DNA of 39,079 bases from a virus: the IMG/VR virus record IMGVR_UViG_3300037226_000124, positions 1 through 39,079 of that record, one strand, 5' to 3'. A program made the position numbers and the translations under genes. The notes beneath the pieces were generated by a model, which worked only from the letters and a program-made list of their open reading frames with translations, was not told the origin of the DNA and searched no databases. Numbering within the stretch: position 1 is the first letter of the stretch; every line of letters begins with the position of its first letter. Below, one piece after another: positions 14,008-20,393 of this stretch.

Positions 14008-14076
14008 TGTTCTCATCCAGTGAGAACATAATGTACTCCCACACTGAGAACACCATGTTCTCACCCAATGAGAAGC
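14008..14076. promoter_or_regulatory. Three tandem 21-bp operator-like sites at 24-bp spacing
   Basis: Site 1 (14008-14028) is a perfect dyad, TGTTCTCA-N5-TGAGAACA. Site 2 (14032-14052) has one degenerate arm, TGTACTCC-N5-TGAGAACA. Site 3 (14056-14076) has TGTTCTCA-N5-TGAGAAGC. Their centres are exactly 24 bp apart, so three dimers would bind side by side on nearly the same helix face. This is the layout of lambdoid OR1-OR3 switches. A CATAAT hexamer between sites 1 and 2 may be a rightward -10. Confidence 0.75.
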
Positions 14077-14302
14077 GTTGAAATGCTTTCTGAAACTGGG
14101 GGGGGAAACGCCCTCCGGCGCTTCGCTCCGTGGGGCAGATTCATTGGCTCATCGTCGTCGTCGTCTCTTCAGAGAGCACTTACTTTCGACCAAGGGAGCG
14201 CGCCATTCCAACAGGGACGATGACGACGAAGAAACCAAGGTACGGAGTACGTACCAAGCACCAGAGAGGTGAACCCAATTCCCTCCTGAGATCACCATAC
14301 AT

Positions 14303-14839
14303 GTGACCCCCTTCCCCCGAAACACCATCCGTCTGCCCAACACAAGCCCTCAGAACCGACGCTCGTTCACCCACGTCCGAATCCTCACCCAGGTCTCCGC
14401 GGACGCCTGGAGCGCCGCAGGCTTCGAAGGCGCCCTATACCAGCCAGGCGGCAGAATCGCCGCTGAGGTCCTGGGACTGAACCCCATCGCCTTGGAATAC
14501 GCCGGGCCGCAGGGCACCTACAAACAGCGGAGGGAACGGGAGGGGCTGTGGATCTTGTGGCGTTACGACTGGGAAGCCCACAACTGGCGGGAGATTGTAC
14601 GGGCCGTCTCGAGAGATTGGCACTGGGCGCTGGTGCTGAGAGAGCCGGCGATCCGCGCGCTGCGGCCGTTGACGGTGGAAACGCCGGGCGTCGACGCGGC
14701 CGCGCGGGGCAGGGAAGTCGCCGACGAGCTACTGGTGAGGATCGATGCCGCCCTGTCGCCGGAACTGCCGGCGGTGCGCCGGGCAGTCATGTGCGCGGTG
14801 TACGATTCGATGGCTGGGCGGCTGGCGGCGGCGGCGTAG
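14303..14839 (+). CDS. Hypothetical protein (178 aa)
   Basis: The frame opens at a GTG (14303); the true start may lie further in, since the first ~20 residues are low-complexity. The body contains VSADAWSAAGFEGALYQPGG, LWILWRYDWEAHNWREIVRA and DWHWALVLREPAIRALRP. This is a Trp-rich, compact alpha/beta sequence that I cannot place in a family. The C-terminal ~50 residues are helical and Ala-rich. It lies downstream of the triple operator and may be a product of the rightward promoter there. Confidence 0.55.
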   Translation: MTPFPRNTIRLPNTSPQNRRSFTHVRILTQVSADAWSAAGFEGALYQPGGRIAAEVLGLNPIALEYAGPQGTYKQRREREGLWILWRYDWEAHNWREIVRAVSRDWHWALVLREPAIRALRPLTVETPGVDAAARGREVADELLVRIDAALSPELPAVRRAVMCAVYDSMAGRLAAAA

Positions 14840-14914
14840 TGTATGCTGTTTGGGAGGCCCGCGCCGCCGAATACGGAGCGGACCTCAGCACGCAGGCCGA
14901 GAGGTGGCCCAACG

Positions 14915-15427
14915 ATGCAGACCAAACTTAACAGACCGTTGCAGAAAAGCGACATGATCGGACAATCATCCGATGGCGGGGCCATTTTTATGGCCCAACG
15001 CGCGGTTGACGATGCGCTGATTCTGATGCCGAAGATTCGCGCCGCCGATCTCGCGGAAGCACTTTTAAACCAGAGCTTCGATTTCCAGCGGGACCTCAAT
15101 GAGATTCTGGCCCGCAACTTTTACATCGCTGCGTGCAATACCGTAAGACGGAAACAGGCCGCAGAGGCACGCGCTCAACTCCGGCTCCCTGGTTTCGAGC
15201 ACCTACCTGTCAAGATATCGGTCGCCGACGGCAAAAGAATCCGATTGCTCAGTGCTAACCGCGAGGGAGTCAGAGCCTACTACTGGTCGCTGATGAAGAA
15301 ACACTCCGACCGGAAACGAAGCGATCCACAAATTATCGAGGCCAAGGCTCTGCTGGATGAGATGACGAAGCGGGCCCGTACGGAAAAGGGCATCACCGTC
15401 AGGGAAGTTGTCCTAATCGATCGCTGA
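14915..15427 (+). CDS. Hypothetical protein, paralogue of the 18604 gene (170 aa)
   Basis: ATG 14915 follows a GAGGT ribosome site. The N-terminal ~95 residues are helical (DLAEALLNQSFDFQRDLNEI, then ARNFYIAACNTVRRKQ). Next comes LPGFEHLPVKISVADGK, an aromatic YYWSL segment, and a C-terminal helix ending in GITVREVVLID. The order LPGFxxLP, aromatic segment, long helix, G(I/L)TV is repeated in the 196-aa product at 18604, so the two are probably distant paralogues. Length and charge suggest a cytoplasmic regulator or DNA-binding adaptor; nothing specific is seen. Its end overlaps the convergent RMF-like gene by 29 bp. Confidence 0.6.
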   Translation: MQTKLNRPLQKSDMIGQSSDGGAIFMAQRAVDDALILMPKIRAADLAEALLNQSFDFQRDLNEILARNFYIAACNTVRRKQAAEARAQLRLPGFEHLPVKISVADGKRIRLLSANREGVRAYYWSLMKKHSDRKRSDPQIIEAKALLDEMTKRARTEKGITVREVVLIDR

Positions 15428-15599
15428 TGGAGGGCGCTTTCACCGCTGCATCCGGGAGTAGCCGGCCGCGAACCTCGTCCCCTTCGACCCACCCAGCCAA
15501 ATAGTTGAAGGAACACCCAGGGGGCGGAGGCGCTCCGAGCAGCCCGGTGTCGAAGCCGTTGCACCATTCGCGCAGATCGTTGGCCGATGGTTCGTTCAA
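15399..15599 (-). CDS. RMF-like small protein (66 aa), TTG start
   Basis: The segment NGFDTGLLGAPPPPGCSFNY then LAGWVEGDE matches the core of ribosome modulation factor and its many phage relatives (G...G..G......C.F......W..GW..G). RMF dimerises ribosomes in stationary phase; phage homologues are common, but their role is unknown. No ATG exists in a sensible place. A TTG at 15599 overlaps the upstream stop as TTGA, copying the ATGA couplings of the operon, and AGGCAGGG lies just upstream. It is the last gene of the operon and convergent with the 14915 gene. Confidence 0.6.
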   Translation of the reverse strand: MNEPSANDLREWCNGFDTGLLGAPPPPGCSFNYLAGWVEGDEVRGRLLPDAAVKAPSISDRLGQLP

Positions 15600-15775
15600 G
15601 TCGCCCTGCCTAAAATCCACAGTAGCAGCAGCGCCATGGCATCCACAGCCACCAGTCCCCAGAAGCGGCGCCTCCACCGATTCATCTCCCGGTATGGCGT
15701 GAAGCCGTTGTCGCCCTTGCTCTCGAGATGACGGACGAAGGCGCGCTCTTCGTGCTCTTCCCACGGTTGTATCAT
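15596..15775 (-). CDS. Small C-terminal membrane-anchored protein (59 aa)
   Basis: ATG 15775 overlaps the upstream stop (ATGA). The first 38 residues are charged and cytoplasmic (MIQPWEEHEERAFVRHLESK, then a YREMNRWRRRFW basic cluster). One hydrophobic helix (GLVAVDAMALLLLWILG) ends the protein. It is a tail-anchored or single-pass inner-membrane protein of unknown role. Confidence 0.6.
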   Translation of the reverse strand: MIQPWEEHEERAFVRHLESKGDNGFTPYREMNRWRRRFWGLVAVDAMALLLLWILGRAT

Positions 15776-15966
15776 CGTGGGCGCCTGAACCTGGCGGCCA
15801 GTACTTCCTCTTCGGGTGTCAGGTGACTGACCGGCTGCACACACTCGACCTCGCGGTGCTGTTTGCTCACCGCCATTGCCTGGGCCTGCTGCGCCACCAG
15901 GATGCGGTTGGCGTCGCGCGTCGCCTGTTCGTTCACTACCGCGATGCAGAGCAATATCCAGGTCAT
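15772..15966 (-). CDS. Small protein with hydrophobic N-terminus (64 aa)
   Basis: A short hydrophobic start (MTWILLCIAVVN) is followed by a Gln/Ala-rich helix (ANRILVAQQAQAMAVSKQ) and LTPEEEVLAARFRRP. The hydrophobic stretch is short for a membrane span. The start overlaps the upstream HNH gene stop (ATGA) and the end overlaps the next ATG. Together with its neighbour it may form a membrane pair. No function is known. Confidence 0.5.
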   Translation of the reverse strand: MTWILLCIAVVNEQATRDANRILVAQQAQAMAVSKQHREVECVQPVSHLTPEEEVLAARFRRPR

Positions 15967-16325
15967 GCTTCCCTCCTGACGGCCTCAGCCGCGCCTTCCA
16001 TCCCCGGCTGTTTTCGCTCGGGGAACGTTATCGAGTACAGCTCACGATACGTCTGAATCAACCCAGCCACGTCCATGTTGTGCGCCGCCGCGAACTGGAT
16101 CGGATTCCTGTCGAACGCATTGTGACATCGCCGGCACAGCGGGATGCATCGAAGATCGCAACCCTTGGCTCCGTGCGAATGTGGGCCGGTGTGGCACGGG
16201 TCGATGTTCCACCAGACGCCGCAAGCGCAACAGGGGAACGTCTTGACGAACCGCTTGTACAGTTCATCCCGGAAGGGTTTCACCGAATGGAAGAGCTTGC
16301 CGGCGATGCCGTAGATGAGTTCCAT
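15963..16325 (-). CDS. HNH / DUF968-like zinc protein (120 aa)
   Basis: The central motif is CCACG, then IDPCHTGPHSHGAKGCDLRC, then IPLCRRCHNAFDRN. The layout is a Cys pair, an HTGPHS(H)G core, an invariant-looking KG.D....PLC..CH and a final Asn/Asp. It corresponds to the DUF968/Ref-type HNH family found in many phages (the Ref protein of P1 is a RecA-dependent nuclease of this kind). The metal ligands look intact. ATG 16325 overlaps the upstream stop (TGATG). A nuclease role in recombination is an inference. Confidence 0.78.
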   Translation of the reverse strand: MELIYGIAGKLFHSVKPFRDELYKRFVKTFPCCACGVWWNIDPCHTGPHSHGAKGCDLRCIPLCRRCHNAFDRNPIQFAAAHNMDVAGLIQTYRELYSITFPERKQPGMEGAAEAVRREA

Positions 16326-16543
16326 CACGGACGTCCTTTCCGCGCCTGCAACTTCTCACGGCGCTGTTCGTCGGCCTCGCGCTTGACAGCCAGCCATAGG
16401 CAGGCATCGTACGCGATGGTATAGCGCCTCCTGGTGCCCTTCACCCGTACTTCCAGGTGTCGCGGGTGCAAGGTGACGATTAGGGGCACGCCACGGTCAA
16501 GGCAGGCCGATTGGCGGGTGACTGGTTTGGTGAGCACGGTCAT
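16325..16543 (-). CDS. Small hypothetical protein (72 aa)
   Basis: ATG 16543 overlaps the upstream stop (ATGA), so the Gly/Pro-rich extension to 16627 is discarded. The protein has strands (RGVPLIVTLHPRHLEVRVKG, then TRRRYTIAYDACLWLAVK) followed by a basic helix. This resembles small phage proteins that carry a beta hairpin with a K.TR..Y.......L motif. The function is unknown. Confidence 0.62.
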   Translation of the reverse strand: MTVLTKPVTRQSACLDRGVPLIVTLHPRHLEVRVKGTRRRYTIAYDACLWLAVKREADEQRREKLQARKGRP

Positions 16544-17154
16544 AGCTCGCGCTCCGGGCCCGGATCGCCCTTGCCGGCGCGGATAGCCTCGCGGCGGCGT
16601 TCCAGGTCCGCCCACTTCGCAAGCCACGCGTCCACCGTCTCTCGAGATCCCCAGACGGATCGGGGCACTTCGTTGTGCATGAACCTGGCGATGCCCAGGA
16701 TAGCGGCCAGGTTGGCATCGTCGGCCGCCACGACGGCCTCGGCGAAGTCGTTTCGAAGCACGGCTTGAAGAAACTGCCCTGGTGGAACCCCCTGTTCGAT
16801 ATACCGCCGCATCCCGCCGCGCAGGTGCTCGGGTAGCAGCTCGTACTTGATCTCTTCACTCATGGAATTTCTTTTCAGGGCCATCCGGTTCTCCTCTTCC
16901 CAACATGCAGCCGCACCCCGCAACGCAAGGGCGAAATCGACGTCGCGCACAATCTCAGCGCCGGGATCTCCGCCTTCGGTAAACGATTTTGTCGTCACTA
17001 TGACGATCATCGCAAGCGCGTCAACCAGTTCCGCTTCTCCCATACCGCCGCGCGCCAGCGCTATCGCGGAGATCACGGCGGCGTCCCCATCGAGCGAGGT
17101 GTCTTTCGCCCTCAGGATGGCGGTTAGGATGGCGATTATCTGGCGGTTGGTCAT
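16540..17154 (-). CDS. Phage hypothetical protein, two parts possibly fused (204 aa)
   Basis: ATG 17154 overlaps the upstream stop (ATGA). Residues ~1-95 are helical (TNRQIIAILTAILRAKD, GMGEAELVDALAMIVIVTTK). After a MALKRNSMSEEI junction, residues ~105-175 carry LLPEHLRGGMRRYIEQGVPP then GQFLQAVLRNDFAEAVVAAD and an NE.P...WGS motif. That second part matches a stand-alone phage family of ~80 aa (LR.GM.RY.E.G..PG.FL.AVL.NDL..A), whose function I do not know. A second start at the junction could also produce the short protein alone. Confidence 0.65.
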   Translation of the reverse strand: MTNRQIIAILTAILRAKDTSLDGDAAVISAIALARGGMGEAELVDALAMIVIVTTKSFTEGGDPGAEIVRDVDFALALRGAAACWEEENRMALKRNSMSEEIKYELLPEHLRGGMRRYIEQGVPPGQFLQAVLRNDFAEAVVAADDANLAAILGIARFMHNEVPRSVWGSRETVDAWLAKWADLERRREAIRAGKGDPGPEREL

Positions 17155-17339
17155 TGGGCACGCTCCCTTGGGAACTGGAACCGTAATAGCCACGATGGGC
17201 CAAACTGGTTTCGGATCTGCTGTAGCGTGCCGTTCGATTGGCCGTTCATCCAGGCGAGGTTGAGCTTGGATTTCCACGAGCGGCCGTTCTCGGAGGCGTA
17301 ATGGCGGAGGGCGTCGATTTGCTCTTGGGTCGGCTTCAC
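17151..17339 (-). CDS. Small hypothetical protein, GTG start (62 aa)
   Basis: A GTG at 17339 overlaps the upstream stop as GTGA and is preferred to a TTG five codons upstream. The sequence TQEQIDALRHYASENGRSWK then SKLNLAWMNG and LQQIRNQFGPSWLLRF is a compact helical fold. The pattern L..YA..NGR.WK..L...W..G.....L...R...GP.WL..F is one I associate with short phage and plasmid proteins of unknown function. Confidence 0.65.
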   Translation of the reverse strand: MKPTQEQIDALRHYASENGRSWKSKLNLAWMNGQSNGTLQQIRNQFGPSWLLRFQFPRERAQ

Positions 17340-17956
17340 TGGGCACGCTCCCAAGGTCCAATCCTGCCGGTTTTCGCTTCCTGGATCAAGACCGTACAGA
17401 CCATGGCCTGTTGCGCCTCATCGCTCCATTGCAAATCGTTGGCCTTGAGTTCCTTGGCAACCCACGCGCTGGTCTCGCGGAACGCGATGTTCCAGGGGAT
17501 TGTAACCTTCGACGACGGCGGCGTGCGAATGAGGGCGGCCGGCGCCGGCACTGCGGCCGGCCCATACGTTCCCGTACCTGACGCTGGAGTCAACGCAGGC
17601 GCCTGCCGAACCGGTTTCCTTTCGGCGGCAACCACCACCGGCTGCCGAAGCTGCTCCGCCACGGCGTCTTCCTCGGCCGCGGCCCGCGCTTGTTCGGAAT
17701 CCGGGGACAGCCAGACGTTCCACCGTACCGGCTGTTTGCGTTCGCCGTTCCAGTATTTGCAAAGGAAAAACGTCTCGCCTGGCGCAACCTCCATCATGTT
17801 GAGCTTGGCGGCCACGTCGGGCGCCAGGATCAGCGTGCGGCCGTCCACCAGCTCGTAGCGCACCTGGTCGCCGGCACGGCCCGACTCGAATACGCCTTCG
17901 GCCTTGATGGCGAGTTGCTGGGGGACGTTGGGAGCGAACGCAACGGTATTTGGCAT
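17336..17956 (-). CDS. Hypothetical protein with Pro/Ala linker (206 aa)
   Basis: ATG 17956 overlaps the upstream stop by one base (TGATG). Residues ~1-105 are beta-rich (QQLAIKAEGVFESGRAGDQV, RTLILAPDVAAKLN, GETFFLCKYWNGE), a fold that may bind nucleic acid. Residues ~105-150 are an Ala/Pro linker. The C-terminal ~55 residues are helical (WNIAFRETSAWVAKELKAND, LQWSDEAQQAMVCTVLIQEA). Phage proteins of this build often sit beside early regulatory genes, but I recognise no family. Confidence 0.6.
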   Translation of the reverse strand: MPNTVAFAPNVPQQLAIKAEGVFESGRAGDQVRYELVDGRTLILAPDVAAKLNMMEVAPGETFFLCKYWNGERKQPVRWNVWLSPDSEQARAAAEEDAVAEQLRQPVVVAAERKPVRQAPALTPASGTGTYGPAAVPAPAALIRTPPSSKVTIPWNIAFRETSAWVAKELKANDLQWSDEAQQAMVCTVLIQEAKTGRIGPWERAQ

Positions 17957-18336
17957 CACGCCACCTGCCTGATATAAGCCAGCGCTTCCTCGCGCGTGCA
18001 ACCCGCCGCTTTCAACATCGCCATACGCTCGGGAAGCGGCGAACGCATCTCTGACCCCGTGCAGCCAGTCTCCGGGTCGATCCTCGAAAGTTCGGTCCAC
18101 TGCTCTAATAAGGCAGTGGCGGCTTCTTCGGCGCGCAATCGGGCGCATGGTCCACATGCCTTGTCATGCGCCTGGAGCGCGTCCAGGGATTGCGCAGGCG
18201 TGCGTTCGGGCGCCGGACTGAAGATCAGCTCTCGAATAGCGCAAGGATCGGCATCGGCCCGGAAAGCTTCCAGGCTGGGGTCTTCGTCGCGATCCGGTCG
18301 GGCGGCGGGGAAAGGGTCTTCGTTGAATCGGTCCAT
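17956..18336 (-). CDS. Hypothetical protein at operon head, leaderless (126 aa)
   Basis: This first gene of the nine-gene leftward operon begins MDRFNEDPFPAARPDRDEDP. The N-terminus is acidic and disordered. A CGPCARLRAEEAATALLEQW segment follows (Cys pair plus helix), then a C-terminal LPERMAMLKAAGCTREEALA, a helix-hairpin typical of UBA-like or EF-Ts-like N-terminal domains. No ribosome site precedes the ATG. The promoter places transcription start at or one base from this ATG, so it is probably translated from a leaderless message; an ATG five codons upstream would lie inside the promoter spacer. Confidence 0.65.
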   Translation of the reverse strand: MDRFNEDPFPAARPDRDEDPSLEAFRADADPCAIRELIFSPAPERTPAQSLDALQAHDKACGPCARLRAEEAATALLEQWTELSRIDPETGCTGSEMRSPLPERMAMLKAAGCTREEALAYIRQVA

Positions 18337-18341
18337 AATTG

Positions 18342-18370
18342 ATGCTACCATTGAGAGTATTAACTGTCAA
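18342..18370 (-). promoter_or_regulatory. Sigma-70-type promoter of the 18336 operon
   Basis: On the minus strand a perfect TTGACA (18370-18365) is followed, after exactly 17 bp, by TAGCAT (18347-18342). Five or six bases further on is the ATG at 18336, so the transcript should start at the codon itself. The strong -35 and correct spacing make this one of the two best promoters in the window. Confidence 0.75.
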
Positions 18371-18390
18371 GGGAATTTTGGAAAAATTTA

Positions 18391-18399
18391 TGCTATGAT
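18391..18399 (+). promoter_or_regulatory. Extended -10 promoter of the 18408 gene
   Basis: TGCTATGAT is a near-perfect extended -10 (TG-N-TATAAT type) 8 bp before the ATG at 18408. The -35 region is poor, as allowed for extended -10 promoters. The predicted start is within two or three bases of the ATG and there is no ribosome site, so this message also looks leaderless. Confidence 0.55.
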
Positions 18400-18407
18400 T
18401 GTGTGCG

Positions 18408-18593
18408 ATGTCGTTTTCCGAAGAACAGGTTTGCAATTGCGTGCGGTGCGATTATGCCTGGGTGAAGCGCGTTTCCGGCAGGCCGAAACGCTGCCCACAG
18501 TGCAAGCAACCGAACTGGGACGTTCCACCGTTGAAGCGCGGGCCAAAACCAAAGAAGCCGTTGAAGAAGGCGGCGAAGAAGAAGGCGAAGTAG
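18408..18593 (+). CDS. Zinc-ribbon protein with basic tail (61 aa)
   Basis: The ATG at 18408 is chosen because the extended -10 leaves no room for an earlier start. The pattern is CNCVRCDYAWVKR then RPKRCPQCKQPNWD. It is the C..C...W..R...RP..CP.CK...W zinc ribbon common in archaeal, plasmid and phage proteins, usually taken as DNA-binding. The C-terminal ~20 residues are almost all Lys, Pro and Ala (KPLKKAAKKKAK), a nucleic-acid-binding tail. It is divergent from the 18336 operon and may regulate it (inference). Confidence 0.75.
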   Translation: MSFSEEQVCNCVRCDYAWVKRVSGRPKRCPQCKQPNWDVPPLKRGPKPKKPLKKAAKKKAK

Positions 18594-18603
18594 GAGGTTT
18601 GCG

Positions 18604-19194
18604 ATGGACGCAAAGCTGAAGGACTCGATATCCGGTAAAATCAGGCTCGCGCGAAAGGAGCTGGAAGATGATCCCGGACTTAAAGTAAAACTTGAGAAGT
18701 ATGGACAGAAACTGTCCCTATCGGGGGACAGAAAGTGTCCCCAAAATGCTCTCCAAATCCTCGTTGAGCGGAAACTCCGAAAGCAGCGAATTTGGAAAGA
18801 ACTCAGGATCGAGCTGGTCAGCGCCGGCCTCGCCGGGTTCATCCGGGAATTCGAGCACAAGGAATCCGCCGCGGCTGCCAAGATTGAGATCTCCGCCGCG
18901 CGCGCAAAGCAGCTCCTTCTATTTCCGGACTTCCCAAACCTGCCTACCCGGATTCGCAAAGGCAGAAACTTTCAGCAGTTCCCCGAAGTCCAGGTGCCGC
19001 AGTTTCTGGAGTACGCAGGCAAGTACCAAACGCGGGCCCAGCGCGATCAGCAAACAGCGGAGGAACTACAACGCCTTGCCCTGGCGGTCGCGCCGTACAA
19101 GGAAGCGGGCCTCACCGTGGCGGAAGCATTCGAACGGGCGCAGGCGGAGGCCAAGGCATCGGCTGTCGTGGTGATGGTGCCGAGGAAGGCTTAG
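18604..19194 (+). CDS. Hypothetical protein, paralogue of the 14915 gene (196 aa)
   Basis: The ATG follows a strong AGGAGG site. Residues ~1-35 and ~50-100 are helical and charged. Residues ~100-145 hold LLLFPDFPNLPTRIRKGRN and QFLEYAGKYQTRAQRDQQTA, then a long helix with GLTVAEAFERAQ. This parallels the order LPGFEHLP, YYWSL, helix, GITVREV in the 170-aa product at 14915. Residues ~34-48 are encoded by a GGGACA/TGTCCC palindrome pair that interrupts the helical region and looks like an in-frame insertion. The 3' end overlaps the convergent gene by 4 bp. Confidence 0.65.
   Translation: MDAKLKDSISGKIRLARKELEDDPGLKVKLEKYGQKLSLSGDRKCPQNALQILVERKLRKQRIWKELRIELVSAGLAGFIREFEHKESAAAAKIEISAARAKQLLLFPDFPNLPTRIRKGRNFQQFPEVQVPQFLEYAGKYQTRAQRDQQTAEELQRLALAVAPYKEAGLTVAEAFERAQAEAKASAVVVMVPRKA
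18703..18742. repeat. Two adjacent GGACA/TGTCC palindromes inside a gene
   Basis: GGACA-GAAAC-TGTCC (18703-18717) is followed 6 bp later by GGGGACA-GAAAG-TGTCCCC (18724-18742). The two are near copies in the same orientation. Short GGGGACA/TGTCCCC hairpins in pairs are the usual form of REP/REPIN-type intergenic repeats mobilised by IS200-like TnpA proteins. Here they lie within an ORF and keep it open. Confidence 0.6.
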
Positions 19195-19400
19195 ACCCGC
19201 TCCCGGTAGAACGAGCATCCAGGATCGTGCCCCAATCCTCGCCCGTGTCGATCCGCCCGCGTCGCGGCGCGTACCAGCGTCATGGCGCCACAGGGACAGC
19301 GTGGCGCTCCAGACCGCGGCCGGCCGGTCCCGGCGCCGAAGGTCCGGCGCTTTGCGTTCATGCGCTTCGCTGTGCGAGTGGGGAGCGTCTTCCGTCCCAT
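19191..19400 (-). CDS. Small zinc-knuckle protein (69 aa)
   Basis: The ATG at 19400 overlaps the upstream stop (TGATG). The N-terminal ~30 residues are Arg/Lys-rich and unfolded (MGRKTLPTRTAKRMNAKRR). They are followed by RCPCGAMTLVRAATRADRHG then DPGCSFY. CPCG plus a downstream His and Cys could hold one zinc ion, as in many short phage proteins of the CPCG.MTL type. It is the last gene of the 20384 operon. Confidence 0.6.
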   Translation of the reverse strand: MGRKTLPTRTAKRMNAKRRTFGAGTGRPRSGAPRCPCGAMTLVRAATRADRHGRGLGHDPGCSFYRERV

Positions 19401-19603
19401 CAGACCTCTCGCTCTCTACGATACTCCTGGTGCGCGCGGCGGCGCTCCAGATGTTCGCGTAGAGGTTGCGCGCGGTGATCTTCCGGCCCTCTATGCTGCT
19501 GGTGCGCGATGGGGTTGCGGCAGCGCTCGCCGATGGCCGCCCCACAGAGGGGACAGGGAACGGCGGCTATGATTCGCGCGTAGAGGGTTTTGGACTGGGA
19601 CAT
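19400..19603 (-). CDS. Small CPxCG zinc protein (67 aa)
   Basis: ATG 19603 follows a CAGGAGAATT ribosome site; the upstream open frame is Pro/Arg-rich and is rejected. The N-terminal VPCPLCGAAIGERCRNP is the phage motif V.CP.CGA..G..C. followed by a His-rich helix (HQQHRGPEDHRAQPLREHLE). This is the hallmark of small zinc-finger proteins widespread in phages, notably actinophages. Their function is not established. Confidence 0.72.
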   Translation of the reverse strand: MSQSKTLYARIIAAVPCPLCGAAIGERCRNPIAHQQHRGPEDHRAQPLREHLERRRAHQEYRREREV

Positions 19604-19664
19604 TGAATTCTCCTGGGCGGGTTGCGCGCCCGGCCTGGCTGGTCGGGCGCGCGCGGGCTGCCTA

Positions 19665-20069
19665 TCAGACGAGGCGCGAATTGATCGCCGCCTTATCGAC
19701 GCCATTTGCGAGGCATCGCAGCTCTTCGGCCTGCCGATGGATGCGGGCGGCGTGGATAGCATCGTCCCCCGATTTTTTCTGGGCGTCCGCGGTGATCTGG
19801 GCGGCGTGATTGCGTTCGCGTTCCTCGCCTCGGCGCCGGCGCTCGGCGATGAGCCAGACCAGGGCCTTTTCGCCGCTATCCCCAGTGGTCGCGCGGGCCT
19901 CGATGAGCTGCCCTTCCGTGAGCGGATCGCCCCAGGACGAGAGCGCCGGGCGCAAGGAGAATTCCTCGCCCCAGGAAGAGAACTGCATTCCGGCGGATAT
20001 CCAGAGCGCGACGGGTGCGGTGATGCCGCAGTGAGTATAGGGATTTTGAGAAACTTCGTTGAGATTCAT
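19665..20069 (-). CDS. Hypothetical protein (134 aa)
   Basis: The ATG has an AAGGAGCACCGA site. The N-terminus (MNLNEVSQNPYTHCGITAPV) and an FSSWGEEFSLRPALSSWGDP segment containing a repeated SSWG are unusual. A helix of Glu, Arg and Lys follows (IAERRRRGEERERNHAAQ). No family is recognised. It is the second gene of the operon, 63 bp downstream of the hairpin that follows the 20133 gene. Confidence 0.58.
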   Translation of the reverse strand: MNLNEVSQNPYTHCGITAPVALWISAGMQFSSWGEEFSLRPALSSWGDPLTEGQLIEARATTGDSGEKALVWLIAERRRRGEERERNHAAQITADAQKKSGDDAIHAARIHRQAEELRCLANGVDKAAINSRLV

Positions 20070-20113
20070 TCGGTGCTCCTTGTAATAAGGTCCGTTTTCT
20101 GGCTGGACTAAGG

Positions 20114-20132
20114 CCTGCCCGATGGTGTCGGG
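20114..20132. repeat. 19-bp hairpin repeat, copy A (after the 20133 gene)
   Basis: CCTGCCCGATGGTGTCGGG is repeated exactly at 20394-20412. CCCGA and TCGGG form a 5-bp stem with a 5-base loop. This copy directly follows the stop codon and lies between the first and second genes of the operon. Confidence 0.7.
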
Positions 20133-20384
20133 TTAGCTATCCATGGTCCGGTACTCGGCGACGTTTTCATCGGCATCGAGCAACGTTTCAAAGGCCTCGG
20201 CATCCTCGGCGGCAATGTCGATGAGGGCCAGATCCCTGAATTCTCCATCAAAATTGTTGACGGTGCTGACCACCCTGCCAAACTGCTCGGCGAGGGCGCA
20301 TGACATGAATCCTCCGCGATCATTTTTCAATACGACGTTGTAGCGAACGTCTCCCGGTTCGATTCCGTCTAGCGCTGGATTCAT
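20133..20384 (-). CDS. Small acidic protein, first gene of a regulated operon (83 aa)
   Basis: The ATG has a GGAGAAACGAG site. The protein is acidic (EFRDLALIDIAAEDAEAFET, LLDADENVAEYRTMD) and begins MNPALDGIEPGDVRYNVVLK. It reads as a compact alpha/beta protein with no known domain. It is flanked on both sides by copies of the same 19-bp hairpin element, one in its 5' untranslated region and one directly after its stop. It is driven by the strongest promoter in the window. Acidic phage proteins expressed this way are often anti-regulators or nucleic-acid mimics (speculative). Confidence 0.6.
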   Translation of the reverse strand: MNPALDGIEPGDVRYNVVLKNDRGGFMSCALAEQFGRVVSTVNNFDGEFRDLALIDIAAEDAEAFETLLDADENVAEYRTMDS

Positions 20385-20393
20385 CTCGTTTCT

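Larger units (their letters stand above)
13958..14302. other. 345-bp regulatory gap
   Basis: The left part holds the 13957 promoter, its dyad and the three operators. The right part (14077-14302) has a G-run, an imperfect inverted pair of GTCGTCGTC-like tracts near 14155 and 14225, and a short hairpin GGTACG/CGTACC at 14239-14255. No ORF above 60 codons there has coding character. It may be an untranslated leader of the 14303 gene. Confidence 0.5.
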
